DNA of 64,000 nt from positions 412,893 through 476,892 of the forward strand of contig CACZCR010000003.1 of assembly GCA_902779705.1 (NCBI GenBank), given 5' to 3'. Both the position numbers and the translations under genes were made by a program. Below are positions 26,906-34,499 of the stretch, piece by piece. Each line of letters starts with the position of its first letter. The first letter of the stretch is position 1. The notes below the pieces were generated by a model. It had not been told where the DNA came from. It did not search any database and was given only the letters and a program-made list of their open reading frames with translations. Source of the DNA: an uncultured Bacteroidales bacterium. Its GTDB lineage: Bacteria > Bacteroidota > Bacteroidia > Bacteroidales > Paludibacteraceae.

Positions 26906-26998
26906 TCCCTCTCACACACCCCGCTTGCCTCTCAAAACGAGGGGTGAGCGGGAGGTGGTTGTCGCAAAAAATGCGTCTACCACAAAATTCGAATAGGA

Positions 26999-28003
26999 GT
27001 GAACGAGAAAACCATTGAAAATAGAGGCGAGATAATTATCTATCGTGCGGAAGACAACACGGTACAACTCGATGTACGCATGGAGAACGAAACCGTGTGG
27101 CTAACACAACAACAGATGGTAGTATTATTTCAGTCTTCGCGTACTAATATAGTAGAACATATAAAGCACATTTACGAAGATGGTGAATTAATGGAGGGAG
27201 CAACTTGTCGGAAATTCCGACAGGTTCAGCAAGAAGGGAACAGGATGGTATCTCGTGAAGTGCCATTCTATAACCTTGACATGATAATTTCCGTCGGCTA
27301 TCGTGTTAACTCTAAGCGTGCTGTGGCATTCCGTCAATGGTCAACTAAGATACTCAAAGACTACCTCGTCAAAGGCTACGCTATCAATGAGAAATTGCGT
27401 CGTGAACAGTTGTCAGATCTGCGGCAGTTGGTTCAGATTGTAGGACGAACGGTGCAAAGCAAGGCGGTGGAGAGTGAGGATGAGACACAGGCTATTTTTG
27501 ATGTGGTTTTGGATTATACATACGCGTTGGACACGCTCGATAACTATGATTACGAGCGTTTGACGGTCAAAGAGACGACGCCCGAAGAGCGATTCCATGC
27601 GACGTATGAGAACGCGATGCAAACGATTAGCGCGTTGCGTGAGAAATTCGGCGGTAGTACGTTGTTCGGAAATGAGAAAGATGATTCGTTCAAAAGCAGT
27701 ATAGGCCAGATTTATCAGACCTTTGGAGGCAAAGATCTCTACCCGAGTGTGGAAGAGAAAGCGGCGATGTTGCTGTATTTGGTTACCAAGAACCACTCTT
27801 TTTCGGATGGTAATAAACGTATAGCGGCTACGTTGTTCCTATGGTTCCTTAACAACAACGGCATCCTCTATCGCGAAGATGGTACCAAACGTCTGGCTGA
27901 CAACACGCTTGTTGCACTAACTCTTATGATTGCCGAAAGCCGCACAGAAGAAAAAGACACTATGGCCAAAGTGGTAGTAAACTTGATAAACCAGAAGAAC
28001 TAA
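26999..28003 (+). CDS. RhuM-type protein fused to a Fic/DOC domain
   Basis: 334 residues, GTG start (no earlier ATG). N-terminal RhuM domain: VWLTQQQMVVLFQSSRTNIVEHI, CRKFRQVQQEGNRMVSREV, YNLDMIISVGYRVNSKRAVAFRQW. Residues about 190-330 are Fic-like, with the catalytic motif HSFSDGNKRIAATLF (H-x-F-x-D-G-N-K-R). Fic domains transfer AMP or other groups to proteins; DOC forms act as phosphate transferases and toxins. RhuM-Fic proteins are common accessory genes in gut Bacteroidetes, with no settled role. A perfect 17-bp palindrome lies within the gene at 27206-27222. No antitoxin is evident next to it. Confidence 0.85.
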   Translation: MNEKTIENRGEIIIYRAEDNTVQLDVRMENETVWLTQQQMVVLFQSSRTNIVEHIKHIYEDGELMEGATCRKFRQVQQEGNRMVSREVPFYNLDMIISVGYRVNSKRAVAFRQWSTKILKDYLVKGYAINEKLRREQLSDLRQLVQIVGRTVQSKAVESEDETQAIFDVVLDYTYALDTLDNYDYERLTVKETTPEERFHATYENAMQTISALREKFGGSTLFGNEKDDSFKSSIGQIYQTFGGKDLYPSVEEKAAMLLYLVTKNHSFSDGNKRIAATLFLWFLNNNGILYREDGTKRLADNTLVALTLMIAESRTEEKDTMAKVVVNLINQKN

Positions 28004-28037
28004 AGGGTACTATAAAAACGACACCCGATAGTTTGAC

Positions 28038-29591
28038 TTGCGTCAGGGACTACCGGGAATTCCGGTGCAAAAGTACTACAAATTTTTGATATACGCAAAT
28101 ATTTTGAAGAAAAGAACTAAAAATATTACAACTCAAATTGATTATCTCTCGAAAGTGAAATTTTCAAAAAATGGGAGAATACTTTTGCATTTCCCGAAGA
28201 AATTTAAGGGGGAGTATAATATTCCTAATTCTGTAAAAAGAATAAAAGAAGGTACTTTTGAGGGATGCGCAGGCTTGGAATCAATCGTGATTCCGGAAGG
28301 TATTACTATTATAGAAGATGATACATTCCGTGGATGCATCAATTTAAAAAATGTCCAATTGCCTAATAGTTTAATCAAAATTGGCTGTAGAGCTTTTGCG
28401 GATTGTAAATCTCTTTCTTTTATAAAAATTCCTAATGGTGTCACAGAGATAATTGACTCCGCGTTCTTAAATTGCGCAAATATAACGTCTTTTGACATCC
28501 CTAATAGCATAATTTCTATATTTAGCGAAACATTTAGAGGATGTACGAACTTAAAATCATTAAATGTTGCTTCAGAACATCCAGTATTTAGTTCTGTCGA
28601 CGGAGTGTTATACAATAAAAATAAAACAAAACTAATACTGTATCCAAGTGGAGGGACGGAATACAATCTTTTAGATAGCATTCGGGAAATTGACGCTTTT
28701 GCTTTCGATTTTAGTATAAATTTAAAAGCTATTTATGTGCGTAATAATCCAAATTACACATCTATTGATGGTGTTCTATTTGCCAAAGACAAATCAAAAC
28801 TTATTCGCTATCCTATAGGCAAAGATAGTATCTCATATTCTATTCCTTCAGGAACTAAAGACATTGGAGTCCATGCTTTCTGTTTATGCAACAGATTAAC
28901 ATCTATCACCCTTCCGGACTGCCTTGAAAATATAGGAGTTTGTGCATTTGCTGGATGTACAGAATTATCATCAATTAATATACCAAATAGTGTACAAAGG
29001 ATTGATGTTTTAGCATTTTCCGGATGTGAGAAAATGGATTTAATTAAACTACCCCAAAACTTAATTTCTATTGGGGAAGCAGCATTTGATAATTGTTCCT
29101 CGTTAACCTGTATAGATATTCCCAACACTATAACTTGTATAAAAAATCAAACTTTCTGGGGATGCCATAAATTAACATCAATAACTATACCCGATAGTGT
29201 AACTTGTATTGAATCGTCTTCATTTTTTGAATGTAATAAACTAACGTCTATTAATATTCCTTCAAGCGTTAAACTTGTAGATGATGCTTTTTGTGGATGC
29301 GAAAATCTAGAGTCTGTGCACATTGAATACGGACTAGAAATTATAGGATATAGTGCTTTCAGGCATTGCAAGAATCTAATAGATATTAATATTCCAGATT
29401 CTGTTGTGGAAATAAAAGACGATGCTTTTGCACATTGTGTAAATCTAAAGACATTGACCATTCCAAAAAGTGTAAAAAAGATAGGGAATTCTGTGTTTGA
29501 AGATTGTAATAATATAGAGTTGACAATGCCGAAAAACTTGAGTTTAAGTGAAGATGATAAGAGAACTTGTAAAAGGATCATCTATTATTGA
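28038..29591 (+). CDS. BspA-like leucine-rich repeat protein, cytosolic-looking
   Basis: 517 residues if started at TTG 28038; the first ~60 residues have no ATG, and a start at another TTG (for example 28104) is possible. From residue about 60 on, about fifteen LRR_5 repeats of 23 residues with the pattern I-P-x-S/G-V/I-T-x-I-x-x-x-A/T-F-x-G/N-C-x-x-L. BspA-type repeats bind host or cell-surface partners, but no signal peptide or C-terminal sorting domain is visible, so it may be 5'-truncated or act in the cytosol. The base composition is clearly AT-richer than uxaC and kdgK, which suggests transfer. Confidence 0.75.
   Translation: MRQGLPGIPVQKYYKFLIYANILKKRTKNITTQIDYLSKVKFSKNGRILLHFPKKFKGEYNIPNSVKRIKEGTFEGCAGLESIVIPEGITIIEDDTFRGCINLKNVQLPNSLIKIGCRAFADCKSLSFIKIPNGVTEIIDSAFLNCANITSFDIPNSIISIFSETFRGCTNLKSLNVASEHPVFSSVDGVLYNKNKTKLILYPSGGTEYNLLDSIREIDAFAFDFSINLKAIYVRNNPNYTSIDGVLFAKDKSKLIRYPIGKDSISYSIPSGTKDIGVHAFCLCNRLTSITLPDCLENIGVCAFAGCTELSSINIPNSVQRIDVLAFSGCEKMDLIKLPQNLISIGEAAFDNCSSLTCIDIPNTITCIKNQTFWGCHKLTSITIPDSVTCIESSSFFECNKLTSINIPSSVKLVDDAFCGCENLESVHIEYGLEIIGYSAFRHCKNLIDINIPDSVVEIKDDAFAHCVNLKTLTIPKSVKKIGNSVFEDCNNIELTMPKNLSLSEDDKRTCKRIIYY
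28068..28099 (-). promoter_or_regulatory. Orphan minus-strand promoter, antisense to the RhuM-Fic gene
   Basis: Minus strand TTTG (28096-28099), 20 bp, TACTTTTG (28068-28075), the exact form used by real genes here. No minus-strand gene lies downstream; transcription would run into the 3' end of the RhuM-Fic gene. A 15-bp inverted repeat (ACCGG, 5 nt, CCGGT; about 28051-28066) sits at the expected start site. Confidence 0.6.
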
Positions 29592-29622
29592 AATATTTAT
29601 AGAGAACTGAAAAGTTAAAGCG

Positions 29623-30396
29623 GTGGATAATAAATTTATATCATATAGAAAGCAGATAGATGGTTTCCCAAAATTCCGTCTAATTAGTTCTAACAATCTA
29701 TTAATTCGTAACATTTTTAAATCAACCAACCAAATTGAATTTAAACAGCAAAAAAGTCAAAAGGATTATAAACAGTTGTTATTTATAGCGGAGCGATGGA
29801 ATGAGATTATATGCGTACTGGATATAGCTCGGAATTATATGCGAGAAGCAACATGTGATACATATAAGAAGAAAGTATGTAATTCGATATACTCTACTCG
29901 CATGATGCATTTATATACAGCAAATATATGGTATAATAGTATTATTGATTATATATTGCAGTTTTATTATCTGATTAGCAATGCTCCGGATATAAATGAT
30001 GGCAATTATGCACAAATATTGAAGGATGGTAAAAAAAGGAACAACTTCATACGGAAACAAAGTATTCCTTCTAAGGACTTGAAAGAATATGAACAAATGT
30101 GCAATAAATTAAATACTATCGAAGGAGGGAATAATGTTAAACATAGAAGATTAAATTTAATGCCCCGAAATTATCGGAACAAAAATGGAATAGGTGTACT
30201 TCCTCCAATGTCAGTGGATGAAAAAGGCAGAATTCATTTCGATAATAAAGAAATTATTCCATTAAGTAGTGATAGAATACAAAAAAATACCGAGACTATT
30301 GAATCCTTATTGTCCAAACTTATCAATACAGATAAAATAGTATCCGCTTACATCAAAAAAATGCAAAAAGAATATATAGAACAAAATATGAAGTAA
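29623..30396 (+). CDS. Unknown protein, AT-rich island
   Basis: 257 residues from GTG 29623. I do not recognise a family. The protein is basic and hydrophilic, rich in Ile, Asn, Lys and Tyr. Residues about 45-125 look helical, with conserved-looking aromatic and His residues (MMHLYTANIWYNSIIDYILQFYY), and the C-terminal 60 residues are also helical. No signal peptide or clear membrane span. Codon use is strongly A/T-ending, like the LRR gene 32 bp upstream, so the two probably arrived together. Confidence 0.62.
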   Translation: MDNKFISYRKQIDGFPKFRLISSNNLLIRNIFKSTNQIEFKQQKSQKDYKQLLFIAERWNEIICVLDIARNYMREATCDTYKKKVCNSIYSTRMMHLYTANIWYNSIIDYILQFYYLISNAPDINDGNYAQILKDGKKRNNFIRKQSIPSKDLKEYEQMCNKLNTIEGGNNVKHRRLNLMPRNYRNKNGIGVLPPMSVDEKGRIHFDNKEIIPLSSDRIQKNTETIESLLSKLINTDKIVSAYIKKMQKEYIEQNMK

Positions 30397-30416
30397 ACAA
30401 AAATACGGCAAACAAA

Positions 30417-30668
30417 ATGAAAGCGAAGTGGGTGAATATAGTGGATAGCTTGCAGGGGAATGTGGATCAGAGGCACTATGCACGGCGGATTCCGGGAAAC
30501 AGGGAATGGGCTGCTGTGTGTGCGAAGCCGGAGTTGAGCAAGAAGGTGAAAAAAGCAAAGGCGGAGCACTCGACGGCAAAAGCCTTTGCGGAACTGATGG
30601 CAGAGACAAAGGCAATCATGCATAATCCGGAGCGGAATCAGGGTGACGTCGTAGTGAGCACCCGATGA
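30417..30668 (+). CDS. Small protein similar in pattern to the 58.6 kb ORF
   Basis: 83 residues, very basic. The order L-x-G near residue 12-14, a W/Y-rich C-A-K-P-E-L segment near 36, then a Lys-rich helix ending in A-x-x-F-A-E-x-x-x-x-x-x-x-I-M-H-N-P-E resembles residues 13-85 of the 124-residue protein at 58601 (L-T-G, C-G-P-K-E, then I-A-K-D-P-N). This suggests one small family linked to mobile regions. The stop codon lies inside a four-copy 11-bp tandem repeat. Function unknown. Confidence 0.6.
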   Translation: MKAKWVNIVDSLQGNVDQRHYARRIPGNREWAAVCAKPELSKKVKKAKAEHSTAKAFAELMAETKAIMHNPERNQGDVVVSTR

Positions 30669-30698
30669 GCATCCGATGAGCACCCGATCAGCATCCGA
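30655..30698. repeat. 11-bp tandem repeat, four copies
   Basis: Unit TGAGCAYCCGA, copies at 30655, 30666, 30677 and 30688 (the last begins TCAGC). It overlaps the stop codon of the small gene before it. Confidence 0.85.
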
Positions 30699-30835
30699 TG
30701 GAATAAGGTGGAAGACAGGTAGAAGATAGGAGGAAATAAAGAGAAACTCAGCATGTCGGGATTTCCGACAAACTGCAAAAAACAATAAAGCAATTAATAA
30801 TTAACACAAATATAAATCATTTAATTTTTAGATCT

Positions 30836-31861
30836 ATGGCTAAAATTATTACTTTGGGCGAGATCATGCTTCGCCTGAGTCCCGAAGGACAAGATCGTTT
30901 CATTCAGTCTGATCATTTCCGTATCATCCCCGGTGGTGGTGAGGCTAACGTAGCTATCTCGTGCGCTAACTATGGTCACGAGGCTTACTTGGTGACTAAG
31001 TTGCCGAAACATGAGATCGGTCAGATTGCCGTTAACTCGCTGCGTCGTTATGGCGTGAAGGACGATTACATCGTTCGTGGCGGTGACCGCGTGGGTCTGT
31101 ATTACTGCGAGACCGGTGCTTCGATGCGTCCGTCGAAGGTTATCTACGATCGTGCTCACAGCGCTATCGCTGAGGCTGATCCGAAGGATTTTGACTTCGA
31201 CAAGATCATGGAAGGTGCAGCATGGTTCCACTGGAGCGGAATCACTCCGGCTATCTCGGACAAGGCTGCTGAGATCACCAAACTCGCTTGCGAGGCTGCA
31301 AAACGTCACGGCGTCACCGTATCGGTTGACCTGAACTTCCGTAAGAAACTGTGGACCAGCGAGAAAGCTATCTCGATCATGCGTCCGTTGATGAAGTACG
31401 TGGATGTTTGCATCGGTAACGAAGAGGACGCAGAGCTGTGTCTGGGCTTCAAGCCGGATGCAGATGTAGAAGGCGGCGAGACCAACGCTGAGGGCTACAA
31501 GGGCATCTTCGAGCAGATGATGAAAGAGTTCGGCTTCAAGTATGTTGTTTCGACGCTCCGCGAGAGCTTCAGCGCTACGTTCAACGGCTGGAAGGCGATG
31601 ATCTACAACGGCAAGGAGTTCTATCAGAGCAAGCGCTATGAGATCAACCCGATCATCGACCGCGTAGGCGGTGGTGACTCGTTCTCCGGCGGTCTGATCC
31701 ACGGTATGCTCAAGTACCCGGACAACCAAGGTGCAGCGCTTGAGTTCGCAGTAGCTGCATCGGCTCTGAAGCACACCATCAACGGTGACTACAACCTCGT
31801 TTCTGAGGACGAAGTACTCAGCCTCGCAGGTGGTAACGCTAACGGACGAGTTCAAAGATAA
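30836..31861 (+). CDS. kdgK: 2-keto-3-deoxygluconate kinase (PfkB family)
   Basis: 341 residues. PfkB signature 1 region PGGGEANVAISCANYG near residue 34, the sugar-binding YYCETGASMRPSKV, WFHWSGITPAIS, SVDLNFRKKLW, and the catalytic DRVGGGDSFSGGLIHG (Asp of GGGD) near residue 280. Phosphorylates KDG to KDPG, feeding the aldolase encoded downstream. Codon use resembles uxaC, not the AT-rich genes between them. No TTTG/TAnnTTTG promoter is seen in the 167 bp upstream, which instead hold the 11-bp repeats and a TGTCGG palindrome. Confidence 0.92.
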   Translation: MAKIITLGEIMLRLSPEGQDRFIQSDHFRIIPGGGEANVAISCANYGHEAYLVTKLPKHEIGQIAVNSLRRYGVKDDYIVRGGDRVGLYYCETGASMRPSKVIYDRAHSAIAEADPKDFDFDKIMEGAAWFHWSGITPAISDKAAEITKLACEAAKRHGVTVSVDLNFRKKLWTSEKAISIMRPLMKYVDVCIGNEEDAELCLGFKPDADVEGGETNAEGYKGIFEQMMKEFGFKYVVSTLRESFSATFNGWKAMIYNGKEFYQSKRYEINPIIDRVGGGDSFSGGLIHGMLKYPDNQGAALEFAVAASALKHTINGDYNLVSEDEVLSLAGGNANGRVQR

Positions 31862-31904
31862 AGTTAAGTGACTAAGTGACTAAGTACCAAGTACCAAGGA
31901 TACT
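31861..31904. repeat. 9-nt-period repeat words left of the four-helix-bundle ORF
   Basis: Two AAGTGACT words followed by AAGTACCAAGTACCAAGG. The inverse of these words (CTTGGTACTT) appears on the other side of the ORF at 32277-32339, so the gene is bracketed by inverted repeat words. Confidence 0.75.
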
Positions 31905-32279
31905 ATGCAGGAAACTGAATTACAAAAAAGACACAAACAATTTGCCATCCGTATAATAAAGATGGTAGATGCGATGCCACACACCATTTCGGCTATGGCT
32001 ATCGCTCGTCAAATCGTCCGTTCCGGCACATCTCCTTCGGCTAATTATAGGGCTGCCTGCATTGCTAAATCCGAAAAAGACTTTATCAATAAATTAAAAA
32101 TGGTAGAGGAAGAATTGGATGAAACATTACACTGGTTAACCTTGATAGAAGAGTGTGAAATGTTGCCTTCTGAGAGGATGCAGGATATAATTAACGAGTG
32201 TACTGAGTTACTTAAAATCACTATAAGTTCAATAGTATCAACAAGAAAATCTATTAATGAACCCAAAGAGACAAAATAG
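31905..32279 (+). CDS. Four-helix-bundle protein (S23/IVS type)
   Basis: 124 residues. The pattern F-A-I-R-I-I-K-M-V-D-x-M-P, the central IARQIVRSGTSPSANYRAA and EEELDETLHWLTLIEEC are the core of the TIGR02436 four-helix-bundle family. First found in 23S rRNA intervening sequences and scattered through bacterial genomes, it forms pentamers of unknown function. It sits between kdgK and eda, bracketed by inverted repeat words that touch its start and stop. This looks like a later insertion into the hexuronate operon. Confidence 0.88.
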   Translation: MQETELQKRHKQFAIRIIKMVDAMPHTISAMAIARQIVRSGTSPSANYRAACIAKSEKDFINKLKMVEEELDETLHWLTLIEECEMLPSERMQDIINECTELLKITISSIVSTRKSINEPKETK

Positions 32280-32341
32280 TACTTGGTACTTTGTCCCCAA
32301 AAACTTAGTACTTGGTACTTTGTCCCTTGGTACTTTAAATT
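32277..32341. repeat. Repeat words right of the four-helix-bundle ORF
   Basis: A 21-bp direct repeat beginning TAGTACTTGGTACTTTG occurs at 32277-32297 and 32306-32326, followed by a partial third TTGGTACTTT. The first copy contains the stop codon of the ORF. Inverse orientation to the words at 31861-31904. Confidence 0.82.
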
Positions 32342-33010
32342 ATGGCAAAGTTTGATAAGTTTGAGGTGATGGCCAAGATTAAGGCCGCTCCGATGGTTCC
32401 TGTGTTCTACCACAAAGATGTGGAGGTTTGCAAGAATGTGATAAAGGCTTGTTATGAAGGTGGCGTACGCGCTTTTGAGTTCACCAACCGTGGCGATTTT
32501 GCACACGAGGTATTCGGTGAACTGAGCAAGTGGGTAGCTGTAGAGTGCCCGGAATTGGCACTCGGTATAGGTAGCGTAGTTGACGCTCCGACAGCAGCGC
32601 TGTACTTGCAGTTGGGCGCTAACTTCGTAGTAGGTCCCTTGTTCAACAAGGATATCGCAGTTGTCTGCAACCGTCGTTGTGTGACCTATTGTCCGGGTTG
32701 TCTCACACCGAGTGAGATCGGTCTGGCGCAGGAAGTAGGTTGTGACTTTACGAAGGTCTTCCCGGGCGATGTTGTAGGTCCGAACCTCGTGAAGGGTCTC
32801 ATGGCTCCGATGCCATGGTCGAAGATCATGGTTACCGGCGGTGTGGCTCCGGAGAAAGAGAACCTCGAGAAATGGTTCGCTGCTGGCGTTTACTGCGTAG
32901 GTATGGGCTCCAAACTGTTCCCGTCCGACAAAGTAAAAGCCGGTGACTGGAAATACGTGACTGACAAGTGCAAAGAATGCTTTGACATCATAGCTGCTTG
33001 CCGCAAATAA
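32342..33010 (+). CDS. eda: KDPG/KHG aldolase
   Basis: 222 residues, TIM barrel. [13 protein letters not shown] near residue 40 carries the catalytic Glu, [12 protein letters not shown] holds a conserved Cys-Pro, [19 protein letters not shown] carries the Schiff-base Lys (in TKVFPG), and MVTGGV with the later [10 protein letters not shown] forms the phosphate site. Cleaves KDPG to pyruvate and glyceraldehyde-3-phosphate, completing hexuronate breakdown. Good codon use, like uxaC and kdgK. Confidence 0.92.
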   Translation: MAKFDKFEVMAKIKAAPMVPVFYHKDVEVCKNVIKACYEGGVRAFEFTNRGDFAHEVFGELSKWVAVECPELALGIGSVVDAPTAALYLQLGANFVVGPLFNKDIAVVCNRRCVTYCPGCLTPSEIGLAQEVGCDFTKVFPGDVVGPNLVKGLMAPMPWSKIMVTGGVAPEKENLEKWFAAGVYCVGMGSKLFPSDKVKAGDWKYVTDKCKECFDIIAACRK

Positions 33011-33057
33011 TAAATTGTACATTGTACTTTGTCACTTTGTACTTAAATTTGTTTTTT

Positions 33058-34494
33058 ATGAGTAAAAAAGAAATTATGACCAACTGGCGTTGGGTCATGT
33101 GTGCGATGCTCTTCTTCGCCACTACGGTCAACTATATGGACCGCCAAGTGCTGTCCCTGACCTTCAAAGAGTTTATTCAACCCGAGTTCCACTGGACCGA
33201 CTCCGACTACGGAACGATCACCGGTGTGTTCTCTATCGCGTATGCTATCTTCTGCCTCTTCGCCGGTAAGTTCATCGACTGGATGGGCACGAAGAAAGGC
33301 TACCTCTGGGCAATCGTTATCTGGTCATTGGGTGCTGTTATGCATGCAGGCTGCGGCTTTGTAACTGAGCATATCGTTGGTGTAGCGGACAAGCAGGCTT
33401 TGTTGGAAGCGACCGGTGCGATAGTGAGCAGTATTTCGATGGTGAGTGTATGGTTGTTCCTCGCTTGCCGTTTGATTCTCGGACTTGGTGAGGCTGGTAA
33501 CTTCCCTGCTGCCATCAAGGTGACCGCAGAGTATTTTCCGAAGAAGGACCGTGCATTTGCAACGGCTCTGTTCAACGCAGGCGCGTCTGTAGGTGCGCTC
33601 GCAGCTCCGGCTACGATTCCTCTGTTGGCAAAGAGCCTCGGCTGGGAATGGGCATTCATCATCATCGGTGCGCTGGGCTTCATCTGGGCAGGTATCTGGA
33701 TCTTTGTCTATGACAAACCGACTGAGTCCAAGCATGTGAACGAAGCAGAATTAGCATACATCAACTCTGATGAGGCAGATGCTCCTAAAGCAGAAACCAA
33801 AGAAGAAAAACAGATGTCGTTCCTTGAGGCTTTCAAGCACAAACAGACCTGGTCGTTTGCGTTTGGTAAGTTCATGACCGACGGTGTATGGTGGTTCTTC
33901 CTCTTCTGGGCACCGGCATATTTCCAAGACCAATATGGCATCAAGGCTTCCGACCCGCAGGGTATCGCGCTGATCTTCACACTTTATGCAATTGTGACAG
34001 TAGTGTCCTTGTTTGGCGGTTACCTGCCCAAGATCTTTGTTGAGAAACATGGTATGGAGCCGTATGCCGGACGTATGCGTGCGATGTTGATTTTCGCCTT
34101 CTTCCCCTTGTTCGCACTCTTTGCACAGCCGCTGGGTGGTATCTACGGTCCGTGGGCAGTAGCTATCATCATCGGTATAGTAGGAGCTGCGCACCAGTCT
34201 TGGTCTGCAAACATTTTCTCTACCACAGGTGATATGTTCCCAAAATCGGCTGTTGCTACGATCACTGGTATCGGTGCGATGGCAGGTGGTGTAGGTTCGT
34301 TCCTGATCAACAAAGGTTCAGGTATGCTCTTTACCCACGCGGACGAGATGGGCGAAGCTTTCCAGTTCATGGGCTTCAGCGGTAAACCCGCAGGCTATAT
34401 GATCATCTTCTGTATCTGTGCTGTTGCCTACCTGATTGGTTGGAGCGTAATGAAGACGCTCGTGCCTAAGTACAAACCTGTAGTAGTAGAATAA
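33058..34494 (+). CDS. exuT: MFS hexuronate transporter (ExuT-like)
   Basis: 478 residues from ATG 33058; the longer frame begins in repeat-rich DNA. Twelve membrane helices with MFS marks: NYMDRQVLSLT in helix 1, the loop FAGKFIDWMGTKKGY, RLILGLGEAGNFPAAIK in helix 4-5 and EYFPKKDRAFATALFNAGASVGAL. This is the anion:cation symporter subfamily containing ExuT/GudP. Context (uxaC, kdgK, eda) supports uptake of glucuronate or galacturonate with H+. It carries an insert near residue 120 (HIVGVADKQALLEATG) between helices 3 and 4. Ends 5 bp before hppA. Confidence 0.88.
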   Translation: MSKKEIMTNWRWVMCAMLFFATTVNYMDRQVLSLTFKEFIQPEFHWTDSDYGTITGVFSIAYAIFCLFAGKFIDWMGTKKGYLWAIVIWSLGAVMHAGCGFVTEHIVGVADKQALLEATGAIVSSISMVSVWLFLACRLILGLGEAGNFPAAIKVTAEYFPKKDRAFATALFNAGASVGALAAPATIPLLAKSLGWEWAFIIIGALGFIWAGIWIFVYDKPTESKHVNEAELAYINSDEADAPKAETKEEKQMSFLEAFKHKQTWSFAFGKFMTDGVWWFFLFWAPAYFQDQYGIKASDPQGIALIFTLYAIVTVVSLFGGYLPKIFVEKHGMEPYAGRMRAMLIFAFFPLFALFAQPLGGIYGPWAVAIIIGIVGAAHQSWSANIFSTTGDMFPKSAVATITGIGAMAGGVGSFLINKGSGMLFTHADEMGEAFQFMGFSGKPAGYMIIFCICAVAYLIGWSVMKTLVPKYKPVVVE

Positions 34495-34499
34495 TAACT

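Noticed and set aside
26906..26998. Terminator after uxaC (CCTC/GAGG hairpin near 26923)
   Set aside because: The stem is only 4 bp with no T run; the region (ACACCCCGCTTG / AGCGGGAGGTGG) looks like decayed inverted DNA, not a working terminator.
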